DNA of 64,000 bases from Ectobius pallidus (GCA_964059195.1 CAXKWD010000003.1:193898174-193962173); one strand, 5' to 3'. Positions 53,236 to 63,358 are shown, counted from the first letter of the stretch. The notes: generated by a model not told the origin, from the letters alone. A program made the numbers and translations.

Positions 53236-55680
53236 CATGGGCTACCAATAGCAAACCCTCCCCCCCCGTGGGATTTTCTGGCACACATATTTTTTTGTTG
53301 ATATTGTCGTCTAGTTTAAGATTTTAGTTGTTTGCCCCTTATCAATTACAGCATTTACCCGGAAACCCCGGAAAACCACGGAAATCCGGAGAAAATGGGT
53401 TTGTTTTAATTTTTTATTGTTCTTTGCCCCTAATATTCCCAGAGAATTTCTGACTCACATATTTTTGTTCGTATTGCCATCTAGTTTAAGGTTTCAGTTG
53501 TTTGCCCCTTACAAATTACAACATATCCCCGGAAAGCCACGTATATACGGAGAAAATTACTATGTTTTGGTTTTTAAATCTTTGTTCTTTGCCCCTAATA
53601 TTCAAAGGGAATTTCTGACTCATATGTTTTTTTGTTGCCATTACCATCTAGATTAAGATTTCAGTTGTTTGCCCCTTATCAATTACAGCATATCCCCGGA
53701 AAACTCCGAAAACCAAGGAAATCCGAAAAAATTGACTTCGTTTGAATTTTTGAAAATCTTTGTTCTTTGCTACTAGTATTCAAAGGGAATTGGTAAATCA
53801 TATGTTTTTGTGTTGGTATTGCCATCTAGATTAAGGTTTCAGTTGTTTGCCCCTTACCAATTACAGCATATCCCCGGAAAACCATGTATATACGGAGAAA
53901 ATGACTATGTTTTCTTTTTAAATCCTTGTTCTTTGCTCCTAATATTCGAAGAGAATTCTTGACTCATATGCTTTTGTGTTGGAAGTGCCAACTAGTAAGG
54001 TCTCAGTTGTTTTCCCCTTACCAATTACAGCATGACAAAAAATAATGAAGCTGAAGGGATGAAAGCGATTGAAAACCTGGCAGCACACCCTTCATATTCT
54101 AATGTGAACAAAAATATGTGTCAGAAATTCCCTGGGAATATTAGGGGCAAAGAACAATAAAAAATTAAAACTATTTGTAAGGGGCAAACAACTGAAACCT
54201 TAAACTAGATGGCAATACGAACAAAAATATGTGAGTCAGAAATTCCCTGGGAATATTAGGATCAAAGAACAAAGATTTTTAATAAATTAAAACGAACTCA
54301 TTTTCTGCGGATTTTCGTGGTTTTCGGAGATTTCCGGGGATATGCTGTAATTGATAAGGGGAAAACAACTGATACCTTAATCTAGATGGCAATACCAATA
54401 CAAAAACATATAAGTCACCAATTCCCTTTGAATACTAGGAGGAAAAAACTTAGATTAAAAAAAATAAACAAAGTAATTTTCTCCGGATTTCCGTGGTTTT
54501 CAGAGTTTTCTGGGGAAATGCTGTAATTGATAAGGGGCAAACAACTGAAACCTTAATTTAGATGGCAATACCAACACAAAACCGTATGAGTCACTAAGTC
54601 CCTTTGAATACTAAGAGCAAATAACTAAGATTAAAAAAATTAAAACAAAGTAATTTTCTCTGGATTTCCGTGGTTTTCCGAGTTTTCTGGGGAAATGCTA
54701 TAATTGATAGGGGGCAAACAACTGAAACCTTAATCTAGATTTGAATACCAATATAAAAACATATAAGTCACCAATTCCCTTTGAATACTAGGAGGAAAAA
54801 ACATAGATTAAAAAAAATAAACAAAGTAATTTTCTCCGGATTTCCGTGGTTTTCAGAGTTTTCTGGGGAAATGCTGTAATTGATAATGGGCAAACAACTG
54901 AAACCTTAATTTAGATGGGAATACCAACACAAAACTATATGAGTCACCAAGTCCCTTTGAATACTAGGGCAAAGAACTAAGATTTTAAAAAATTTGAACA
55001 AAGTCATTTTCTCCGGGTTTCCGTGGTTTTCGGAGTTTTCCGGGGATATACTGTATTTGATAATGGGCAAACAACTGAGACCTTAATCTAGATGGCAATG
55101 CCAACAAAAAAAAACATATGAGTCAGAAATTCCCTTTGAATATTAGAAGGAAAAACAAAGATTGAAAAAATAAAACATTGTCATTTTCTCCGTGTATACG
55201 TGGTATTCCGGTTTTTCCGGGGATATGTTGTAATTGGTCAGAGGCAAACAACTGAAACCTTAAATTAGATGACAATACCAACAAGAAATATGTGAGTCAA
55301 TAATTCCCTGGGCATATTAGGAGCAAAGAACAAAGACAAATTAAAACAAAGTAATTTCTCCGGATTTCCGTTGTTTTCCGGGGATATGCTGTAATTGATA
55401 AGGGGCAAACAGCTAAAAACTTAATCTACATGGCAATACCAACAATAAATATGTGATTCAGAAATTCCCTGGGCATATTAGGAGCAAAGAACAAAGAAAA
55501 ATTAAAACAAACTAGTTTTCTCCGGATTTCCGTAGTTTTCCGGGGTTTCCGGATAAATGCTGTAATTGATAAGGGGCAAACAACTAAAATATGAAACTAC
55601 ATGTCAATACCAACAAAAAAATATATGAGTCGGAAAATCCCACGGGGGGGGGGATGGGGGGTATACAGTAGCCCACGCTC
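53236..55680. mobile_element. Foldback-type element: inverted arrays of ~170-bp monomers
   Basis: A tandem array of about 4.5 monomers in one orientation (about 53285-54035) meets an array of about 9 monomers in the opposite orientation (about 54105-55625). Successive unit spacings are 166-178 bp. Each monomer holds, in plus-array orientation, an ATTGCCATCTAG block, CAGTTGTTTGCCCCTTA, CAATTACAGCATATCCCCGG, a CACGGAAATCCGGAGAAAAT block and TTGTTCTTTGCCCCTAATAT. A unique ~65-bp loop (about 54037-54103) joins them. The outer ends share GGGCTAC, then a C-run, then CGTGGGATTTTC as inverted copies. No coding sequence is present. The design resembles Drosophila FB elements. Confidence 0.85.
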
Positions 55681-55894
55681 TACTATGTTATTCATCTGAG
55701 AACTCATGTTTTATTACCTAGGCCTCCCTCTGAATTAATTGCAGATGTATTGCTCATTTCCATATCATCACTGTTATGCCAGAACCACAAATGTGCAAAA
55801 ATTAAAAAATCATTAAAGTGTCACATTTGTTATTGTAGCATGAAAAAAAAAGTGTGCATGGAACGCCACGCGACAGAAGTAAAACTTGTTTTTA

Positions 55895-56712
55895 TTCTTA
55901 TTTTTTCAATTTTTGATTATTGAATTTTTTCAATTTTGCATTATTGGACTCTTTTAATATTGGGTTTTTGGACTTTTTAAATTTTGGATTTTTTAAATTT
56001 TGGATCTTTGAATTTTTAATTTTGGATTTTTTAAATTTTCGATCTTTGAATTTCTTATTTTTGAAATTTTGGATTTTATTATTTATTAAATTTTGTTTTT
56101 TAAATTTTTAATTTTGTTTTTTTTATTTTGGAAATTTGGATTTTTTAAATTTTGGACCTTTAAATTTTTAATTTTGGATTTTGTTTTGGATTTTTTAAAT
56201 TTTGGATCTTTGAAATGTTTATTTTTTGGTTTTTTTAACTTTGGATTTTTAGATTTTTAAATTTTTTTATTTTTAAATTTTAAATTTTTTGATTTGTTAC
56301 TTTTGGAGCTTTGATTTTTTAATTTTGGATTTTTTAAATTTTGATTCTTTGAATATTTTATTTTTTGGATTTTTTAATTGTGTATTTTAGTTTTTAATTT
56401 TGGATTTTTAGATTTTTCAATTTTAGTATTTTCGTTTTTTTAATTTTTTTAATTTTGGATTTTTTAATTTTGCATTTTTTATGTTTAAAATTTTGGATTT
56501 TTTACTTCTTAAATTTTGGATATTTGGATTTTTAATTTTGGATTTCTTATTTTTAAAATTTTGGATATTTGGATTTTTAAGTTTGGATTTCTTATTTTTT
56601 AAATTTTGGATTTTTGGACTTTTTAATTTTGGATCATTGATTTTTTAATTTTGGAATTTTGGATTTTTTAAATTTTGGATCTTTGATTTTCTTTTTATTA
56701 TTTGAATTTTTT
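55895..56712. repeat. T-rich degenerate minisatellite, almost without C
   Basis: About 820 bp built from variants of TTTTGGATTTTTTAAATTTTGGATCTTTGAATTT-like phrases (shown here in pieces: TTTTGGATTTT, TTAAATTTTGGA, TCTTTGAATTTTT). Cytosines are very rare on the plus strand, so the strand asymmetry is extreme. One phrase repeats irregularly every 12-30 bp. Frames through it (F/N/L-rich) are artefacts. Confidence 0.85.
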
Positions 56713-56716
56713 AAGC

Positions 56717-56743
56717 GCGGTAATGAACCTCCGGGTTCCATAA
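56717..56743 (+). pseudogene. 3' tail of a non-LTR ORF (N-L-R-V-P end)
   Basis: Nine codons, A-V-M-N-L-R-V-P-stop, match the end of the ORF at 63464-63601 and mark the 3' end of the same family. Confidence 0.55.
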
Positions 56744-56984
56744 AATAGATAATATTGTCTATTTTACGGAACCCGGAGATAATATTATCTATTTTATGGA
56801 ACCCGGAGTAGTAGTGGTAATAATAATAATAAAAATAATAATAATTTACTTGCCCAATGGCAATAGACAATTCCTAAGCAATCTAAAGTTTTGTTATTGT
56901 GCTTCCCTAGAAGCCTGGATATTTTATTATTTTATTAGAACCTTTAGATTGCTTAGGAATTGTCTATTGCCATTGGGCAAGTAA

Positions 56985-57040
<56 letters not shown>

Positions 57041-57075
57041 TACTACTACTACTACTGCTACTACTACTACTACTA
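56738..57075. repeat. Composite repeat: 30-bp units, 44-bp stem hairpin, (ATT)n and (ACT)n
   Basis: Units of ATAATATTGTCTATTTTA followed by the GGAACCCGGAG block repeat two to three times (56738-56808). They are followed by (AAT)n, then a hairpin with perfect 44-bp arms (about 56848-56891 and 56943-56986: TTTACTTGCCCAATGGCAAT and onward) around a ~50-bp loop, then (ATT)n to about 57040 and (ACT)n to 57075. The arms resemble the 3' tail of the N-L-R-V-P family (compare 63620-63658). The loop carries the segment also found at 52778-52812. Confidence 0.75.
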
Positions 57076-57791
57076 CAGTGAGTTCCATACAAGAGTTGGC
57101 CAATGACGCGGGTTTCTGCGTCGTGGCTGGCACAGCTCCAACTCCCGAGCGATCAGGTCAAATATCTACGCAAATAAAGCCGCGTTCGGTGTAATGGTTC
57201 AGGTTCTCACATTTACAGTTAAAATTACAATGAAAATAACCATGTACCTCATCACAAAATATGTTGGAAATGTTCTCCTCTTGCATCCACACAATACTGG
57301 CACCTTTTTAAGACATTTTCTTTCACATTGGTAAGTTCAGCTTCCGAGATAAAGTTAATTTCTCTTGTGATATTGTCTTTAAGTTCTTCTAATGTATGGG
57401 AAATTGACCTATACACTTTATTTTCAAGTTTCCCCATAAATAATATTTACATACTGTTAGAAGAACTTAAAGACAATGTCACATAGACCTATCACAAGAG
57501 AAAGTAACTCTGTCTCGGAAGCTGAACTTATTCACATGAAAGAAAATTTCCTAAAAAGGTGCCAGTATTGTGTGGATGCAAGAGGAGAACATTTCCAAAA
57601 TATCTTGTGATGAGGTAGGCTACGTCGTTATTTTCATTGTAATTTTAACTGTAAATGTGAGAACCTGAATCATTACACCGACCGCAGCATTATTAGCATA
57701 GATATTTCACCCGATCGCTCGGGAGTTTGAGCTGTGCCAGCCGCGACGCAGAAACTCGCGTCATTGGCCAACTCTTGCGTGGGACTCACTG
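57076..57791. mobile_element. Intact palindromic mariner element (two 3' ends head to head)
   Basis: The ends CAGTGAGTTCCATACAAGAG and the inverse of CAGTGAGTCCCACGCAAGAG are flanked by TA (57074-57075 and 57792-57793). Arms of ~350 bp pair along nearly the full 716 bp with a centre near 57440. In each arm, reading outward, a frame ends in L-K-R-C-Q-Y-C-V-D-A-R-G-E-H-F-Q, then I-L-stop (left arm 57437-57252 on the minus strand; right arm about 57460-57610 on the plus strand). This is the C-terminus of a Tc1/mariner-group transposase, so the element is two copies of the mariner 3' end joined. It could be cut by a transposase supplied by a full-length relative. Confidence 0.88.
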
Positions 57792-57793
57792 TA

Positions 57794-58039
57794 CTATTCC
57801 CATTTGCAGGTCCTCATACTAGGTCTGAAAAATTTCCTTTGATTACTCCTAATCATTGAGTTGATTGTTTTCTGTGCAGTCTGCTCTGAAACACGTTAGT
57901 AATTTCGTGACGGTTTCAGCGTTACATTTTGTGACGATTTTATAGCGTTACACAAGTTCCCGATTTACCCCTACCACGACTAAAGATGTTTTACTTCAGA
58001 AACAGAACTTGTACTTTCATAGAAATGGAACTAACTGTT
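57794..58039. other. No gene seen; spacer
   Basis: Contains GTGACGGTTTCAGCGTTACA and GTGACGATTTTATAGCGTTACA, an imperfect direct repeat near 57907-57950. If the minus-strand exon that follows is real, this is intron. Confidence 0.4.
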
Positions 58040-58045
58040 ACTTAC

Positions 58046-58280
58046 CAAGGAAAGAAACTACAACGTTCGTGGTTCCTACAGAACAAAGATTAATGTAAAC
58101 AGATGCCAGCAATGCACTGACATCAAAATCTGAATTTTTGCACATAACAGTGACAATATTATTTTCAATTTTTAAAACTCGATCCCTATCACTAATTTCC
58201 CTGTTTTCAGCAACATTATCCTGTAAATCATTTGTGTTATCCATTTTACTAATATTTACTTCGTCCCTTGTTTGATTCAT
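58046..58280 (-). CDS. Probable first coding exon of an unidentified host gene
   Basis: ATG at 58280 opens a frame starting M-N-Q-T-R-D-E-V-N-I and running for 78 codons plus one base to a strong splice-donor match, TTG/GTAAGTAA (58046/58045). The first ~35 residues are acidic and hydrophilic; the rest (I-V-T-V-M-C-K, then L-L-A-S-V-Y-I-N-L-C-S-V-G) looks like the start of a folded domain. No family is recognised. Codon use is plausible and, unlike the surrounding frames, no transposon similarity is seen. A later exon would lie to the left, beyond the mariner and foldback elements. Confidence 0.45.
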
Positions 58281-59331
58281 ATTTACATTTCACTGACATT
58301 ATGTTCTAATGGTAGTAATAAAATGTCTAGTGCATGCTGTATCTCCTCCTTTTTCCGGTGATTTTACTATTTCTCAACACCATTTAAATAAAACGAATCA
58401 CAGTGTCATGCACATGCCCTGGTATAATTTATAAAATTTTATATAGTTTCTAATTTTTTAAATTTGAAATTTTTATATTCAAAGAAGTTTATTACACTCT
58501 ACCCATCCGAGAAAAATCTGATAATTTAGGCAGTAACTTGGAAAATTATAATCCTACTCAGTATTATTAAGAATGGGCTTGTCTGTAGGCTTACACATCC
58601 CTCAAAGCTTCAGGTCAGTGCCCATTCTCACAAATTTCTTTACTGTCTCGTTCTGTTGTTGACTGTACTCAGGCCCGATGAGAGGGAGGGACAGCCGGGG
58701 CCCGGCAGACCAGGGTTTTATTTTTGTTCTTCTAAATTTACTCTAAAATAAAATTGGTTGTAAGTCAATAAGCAGCTTAAGTTATGTTTTGTATGTCCAT
58801 TTTAACTGCAATGTCCTGTTGTATAATGGTGACACGGAATTAATCAGTTAATCTGAAACAGATTATTCTTGAAGAAAAATTATCATTTTTGAAAAGTGGA
58901 AGCAAAAATCGTTTTGGACTCAACAGTAGGCCTCACTAACGTTCAACATTTAAAATAATAATTTTCAAAAGATTAATGTTGGTACATATAGGCCTACCAA
59001 GTTTTATGAAAATCCAATAAAGTATATTTGAGTTATCGCGCTTACAGACAGACGGACATATTTTCCCGTCTATCACACAATCTCATAAAGTACACTATTC
59101 TGGCACGTAATAATTCTGTAATATTATTACATAATCGTTTTGTTGGATACATTATAAAGGGCAAGGTTGGGTTTCAGTGGTGAATTTAATATTTGAAGGG
59201 GACCCGAGAAAATTGTCCCTGGGGCCCTTGCTTTCTCTCCACGGCTCCTCGATATGTTTTGCGCTGTAGTAACATTAACTGTTCCTTGATGGTATGTTGT
59301 CTTCCTCCTGTCCAGCTGGATGATTTCTTTG

Positions 59332-59337
<6 letters not shown>
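58281..59337. other. No gene seen; possible promoter region and TE scraps
   Basis: Upstream of the minus-strand exon. A GGCCCGATGAGAGGGAGGGA...GGGGCCCGGC patch at about 58673-58706 and a GGGACCCGAGAAAATTGTCC...GGGGCCC patch at about 59197-59228 look like the two ends of a degenerate inverted element, but pairing is poor. Confidence 0.3.

Positions 59338-59372
<35 letters not shown>
59338..59372. repeat. (AT)n microsatellite
   Basis: A 34-bp run of alternating A and T. Confidence 0.9.
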
Positions 59373-59374
<2 letters not shown>

Positions 59375-59941
59375 TCAGTAGTACTTTGTACCAGTCATTA
59401 TACGAAAATAAAAAGTCACCAAACAGCAATTGGAACACAAGTTCACAGTCATTACATAGAATGTCACTAAATAGCAATTGCATGCATGTTCACTGTGTAT
59501 GTGATAAAAATATATTATGCACTAGTTGAAAACACTTAATTCATAAAACTTCTTATCTATGTAATGGGACTTAAAATTTTTGTGAATTCCACAGATATTC
59601 ATATAATCCCAGGGCATTGTGTATTTAATGCAGTCTCGGAAGATGCATTTCGGCATAGGAGATGAAGATTGCATAATATCTCCTATGCCGAAATCAACAA
59701 CAAATTTTATCAGCAAATTTTACACTTTTTTAACAACCTTCAATAGATGTGGAGTGATAATTTTACTGTTAGTTCTTTTTAATCTGACATGTTGAAAAAC
59801 TACACACATAGGCCTATTTTTGTTTAATTCAATAAATGGTTACATATAATTTCAAAGTAATCCTAAACAGTTTGTGTATTTCATTTCAAGTAGAAAATTG
59901 AGGGAATAAGGAGAATATGTATTATTTGACCCTCTAAGGTA
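59373..59941. other. No gene seen
   Basis: AT-rich. A short imperfect palindrome (GATGCATTTCGGCATAGGAGAT... and ATCTCCTATGCCGAAATC) lies at about 59640-59695. Duplicated CACCAAACAGCAATTGGAACA/CACTAAATAGCAATTGCATGCA half-sites lie near 59417 and 59464. Confidence 0.4.
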
Positions 59942-60619
59942 CCCTATTTTACAAACCATAAGACGCTCGAGACCATAAGACGCACCTTAATTGGACCATA
60001 AGATGCACCTTAATTTTAGGGTGGAAATTTAGAGGAGAATAAATTTAATGTGATTCTAAAGAAATATTTTAAAGGGAATAATATACTTCAATACATAAGC
60101 AAATTATGACCTTGTACAATGGAATCGGTGTAAATCACTTCTAACTTAAAACCTGCATTGCACGAAAATATCTTCTGTACAGGTGACATCATGTAAATTT
60201 TAACAACTGAACTGATTTCTCATGAAAGACTGAAAATATTTTTTACACCCTCTAACCCTCAATTCAACATATGGTAAGTGTAACGGGACAAGGCTGTTTA
60301 GAGGTCATTGTATTCATTTAAACCACTGGCGAAGACACTCCTTTTGTATAAAAGAACTCAACATTCCTTTCTTTTCGCATTGTATACCTGGCTTCCTGCT
60401 ACCTTCATTTTATGATTGTGACAAGTGCAGTGATGTACAGTCTGTGCTAAATTTGTAACTGTCTTATCGTTTACTACACTTTGTGTATAACTATGGTATT
60501 CTGGCAATATTTACCATAATTTTAATTTTTTTAGTGTACTTCGGACCATTAGACACACCCAACCTTTAAGGCTGTGTTTTCAAGGTAAAAAAGTGCGTCT
60601 TATGGTCCGTAAAATACAG
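59942..60619. mobile_element. MITE with CCATAAGACGC ends (pogo/Tc1-like), TA-flanked
   Basis: The left end CCCTATTTTACAAACCATAA continues to GACGC; the right end is the inverse of CTGTATTTTACGGACCATAA, then GACGC. TA lies on both sides (59940-59941 and 60620-60621). ACCATAAGACGCACC is repeated three times at the left end. Ends of this form recur in animal genomes on non-autonomous Tc1/pogo-group elements. No coding sequence is left. Confidence 0.75.
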
Positions 60620-60772
60620 TAAATATGATATTCATCAATGAGTGTTTTACATCAGGCTTTTAATTCATGGTTAAGTTTTAAGTTGTTGTGTTTAGGTCTA
60701 TTTGTTTAATATGTTGCAATTTGAATGATGTTGAGTCAAATACTTGGTAATTTGAGTTTTCCATTTGTTTAG

Positions 60773-60847
60773 AATAAATGTGAAATGGATGGCAGTTTAT
60801 TGGGACTTCCCTGGTCTGCACGCGATGAAGTGGAAGTTAAACAAGAG
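60773..60847 (+). CDS. Probable coding exon 1 of a host gene with acidic N-terminus
   Basis: The acceptor TTTGTTTAG precedes 60773. A minimal upstream ORF (ATG TGA at 60778-60783) is followed after one base by the main ATG at 60785. The coding part is 21 codons, M-D-G-S-L-L-G-L-P-W-S-A-R-D-E-V-E-V-K-Q-E, ending GAG before GTATCA, in phase 0. V-K-Q-E is a SUMO-attachment consensus (hydrophobic-K-x-E). The short acidic start with V-K-Q-E resembles leaders of insect C2H2 zinc-finger proteins, so such a gene is possible. The next exon found is 62787-62933. Confidence 0.6.
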
Positions 60848-62786
60848 GTATCAGTAAATTATAATTAGTTTTTTTTATTGTTATCCATTTTGGAGCGATC
60901 TAATTAGAGGCCAGACACTAAAAAACTTAAATATAGGCAGGTAAAAAGGCACTATAAGTTTTAAAAAATAAGCACTTTTAAAGATGTAATTTCAAAATAA
61001 ATATTGATATTTTATGGTATATCATCCCCAAAGGATGTAGAGGATGGATTTATTTTTATCAAATAATTGAAACCATGCTTTAATTTATTATGAAAACACA
61101 CTTGAAAATATAGCAAAAATGAAAAGCCGACATTGTTAACACCAATCTTAATGGATGCATATAGCAAACAGAATCTTCATCCACAGTGTGATATTCACAC
61201 ATGTTTGTCTTTGAATGAAGGAAAACAGTCAACAGCTTACAGAGGAGATGAAGGTGTTAATGTTAATGCAAAAAGTCAACTGGCTGTGTGCAATGCAGAT
61301 CATTGTACAGGGGTACGGTATATTGTAAAACTGAGGAAATATCTAATGATGAACATAATATAGCACACAAAAAATTATGTACAATAAAATGAGGGTTTAG
61401 TTAAGAAAATGGGATAGTTTCATTTATAATTAAAAATGTATGGGTAATAAAAATTGAAGAAAATGTGAGATAATATATTTTTAAGTTGTTTAATTAATTA
61501 GTAAGTAGTGTTATTGCATTTATATTTACTACTATGGTTTTGGAAAATCAATATGTTAAATATTAAATATAAATTTGTTAAGAACAATTTTTTTTTCAAA
61601 TTTTAGGTTATAAGTTGTTTGTTTTTTGCAGTTGTTGAACAAAAATTGGTGAAAATAATGTGTTAAAATATTTTCATGCTTATAGTGAATTTGTTAAATA
61701 ATGTTATTGCATCTTTATTTACTATTATGTCTTTGAAAAAGTTATGAAATGAAATTTTAAATACTAGTGTGTTAAGAACTAATAATTTTTTCTTCTTCTT
61801 CTTGTTACGTTATAAATTGTTTGTTTTTTTGTGGTTGTTTAAGAAATTGTTCAGCAATTTATCAAATAAAATTCACATCATATTCATCTGTCAGCAAATA
61901 GTTGAGAAACGATACGTATTATCAGTGTTCACAGGTAGCTTTGTAACTGCATAATCAAATCTGAGATCGTTTTCCCAGGCAGCGCTTTCTAATCGTGGAA
62001 TGTACTCTAAAGCTAGAATTTTAGCTGTTTCATTAATTATTAATGGTGTAGTTTATGCATGATTCACGTGCAAGTGTTAATAAATATTATGCTTTAATAA
62101 TTATTGTACTCTTAATTTTTAATTTTTCAATTAATTATCGTGGGCGAAGCTGCGGGCACCTGCTAGTAAGATATGATTGAAATTGCTAATAATTCAGAAT
62201 TGATGTATGTTGAATATGAGTAATTTAGAGATTTCCAAATTCATTTGTAATTAATGAACACTTCTAAATAACAAACATTTATATTTTCATAGTCCGTGTC
62301 CATTATTAAGTGCCAGAATGGTATTCTTGATTTTTTACCAAATCGGTTGACCAGTAACCCCCCTCTCCAAATGAATCCAGACTCTTAGATGTATATCTGC
62401 TATTGACGGGGTATTTACAATGGTGCTAAAGAATTTCGTACTAAACATATTATTATAATATTTAAATAGGTACTCCATTAATAAATATTTATGTTTCAGA
62501 CAAGCTTATAACAATATTAATATAGTACATATCGCCGCCTCAGTTCAATACTAAGACATCTTAAAATCTGATGTTTTGAGAAAAGAGCATTTATGTAGTT
62601 AGTTTTTAATACATTTTCTTTTTAGACTGGCTAAAGTCAAATCACTGAAACTTAACTTTTTGTTATTAAGGAGTTTCATTGCATTTTTAAATAAAAGGAT
62701 TCTTTTCAAAACTCGGCAGAAGTGGGCTGTGGGTTAAAATTAATTATTTAAATCCTGGCTTAAGAGGTTAATTTCCATTGTTACAG
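60848..62786 (+). other. Intron of the host gene, with a Helitron insertion
   Basis: GTATCA donor and TTTCCATTGTTACAG acceptor, 1939 bp. The donor is weaker than consensus (GTATCA, not GTAAGT). Contents: AT-rich DNA, a Helitron 3' end (62167) and a ~190-bp tandem duplication. Confidence 0.5.
61502..62167 (+). mobile_element. Helitron (Helentron-like) 3' end with internal tandem duplication
   Basis: A GC-rich GTGGGCGAAGCTGCGGGCAC stretch is followed by CTGCTAG and then T. CTAG at 62164-62167 followed by T is the standard 3' end of a Helitron, which inserts between A and T, and the preceding GCGAAGC block resembles 3' ends of insect Helitrons. Upstream, two ~190-bp units (about 61502-61690 and 61692-61880), each with GTTATTGCAT, a TTTACTA block, GTTAAGAAC and a GTTTGTTTTTT run, lie in tandem. 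The 5' end (TC after A) was not located. Confidence 0.55.
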
Positions 62787-62933
62787 GACCCACTATTTGG
62801 AATTAAGAAAGAAGTTGAAGACAGTGACCATGAGTTCAGTTATTTTGTTGTAAACGGAGATCACTGCGTTGATCCTTTGGTCAAGCTTGATGATGAGAGC
62901 TCGCCAATTGAGTGTGCTTTGTCTGTATCTCAG
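62787..62933 (+). CDS. Probable coding exon 2 of the host gene
   Basis: 147 bp between a TTACAG acceptor and a CAG/GTAGGT donor, 49 codons in phase 0 on both sides: D-P-L-F-G-I-K-K-E-V-E-D-S-D-H-E-F at the start, S-P-I-E-C-A-L-S-V-S-Q at the end. I-K-K-E is a second SUMO-type motif. The acidic, K-E-V-E-D-rich text and the matching phase with the 60773 exon support one gene. D-P-L followed by I-K-K-E-V-E-x-D is typical of N-termini of arthropod zinc-finger transcription factors, but no zinc finger lies within the window. Downstream exons are expected beyond 64000. Confidence 0.6.
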
Positions 62934-63059
62934 GTAGGTGCTTGCATTGTAGTAATCTTCTTGAGTGAAAATTGAACACAGGTTTTTCATTTAGAAATTT
63001 ATTATTTTTATTTTTTCCATTTTAAGTGACTATATTCAGGATGATCCAGTAAAGACTAA

Positions 63060-63358
63060 TAATACTACATGATAATTTGTTGCTACATCTACAACTAGTT
63101 ATCTACATCCTTAATCCTATAAGTTTACATAATATTTACATAAGTGTTAATTAACTATTAAATGTTTGAAATCTCAGGATAGGTCAAATTTTCTAAATTC
63201 TTTTAAATGTAGATTAAATAATTGCTCTTGTGTCACTGGCCATTTTACTTTCTCACTTCTATATCGTTTCAAAGAGTGGCCCTTTCACATTTTAACTTTT
63301 TGCAAGAATATATTAGATGTTCCACTGTTTGTGCCTCTTGGTTGCATGAGTAAATAGG
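63060..63358 (-). pseudogene. R1/I-type non-LTR 3' end (CCHC tail), decayed
   Basis: On the minus strand a knuckle-like C-N-Q-E-A-Q-T-V-E-H-L-I-Y-S-C-K (about 63345-63298) is followed, after a frameshift, by W-P-V-T-Q-E-Q-L-F-N-L-H-L-K-E-F-R-K-F (about 63243-63185). The H-L-I-Y/F-x-C pattern is the post-RNase-H zinc knuckle of R1/I/Jockey-type elements. The 3' untranslated part ends in GATGTAGATAACTAGTTGTA and GATGTAGCA sequence near 63080-63110. Confidence 0.65.

Noticed and set aside
53300..55640. Regular direct/inverted repeats as a possible CRISPR array
   Set aside because: Units are ~170 bp and contiguous with no unique spacers, and the sequence is from an animal; it is a foldback array.
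55920..56111. F/N/L-rich frame in the T-rich block
   Set aside because: Artefact of the TTTTGGATTTTTTAAATTTT phrase; no codon structure.
56927..57133. Frame with V and I runs near 57000
   Set aside because: Reads through (ATT)n and (ACT)n microsatellites.
61133..61363. 76-codon frame with several C and H
   Set aside because: No C-x2-C or H-x3-H pairing and no splice or start support; it lies in an intron.
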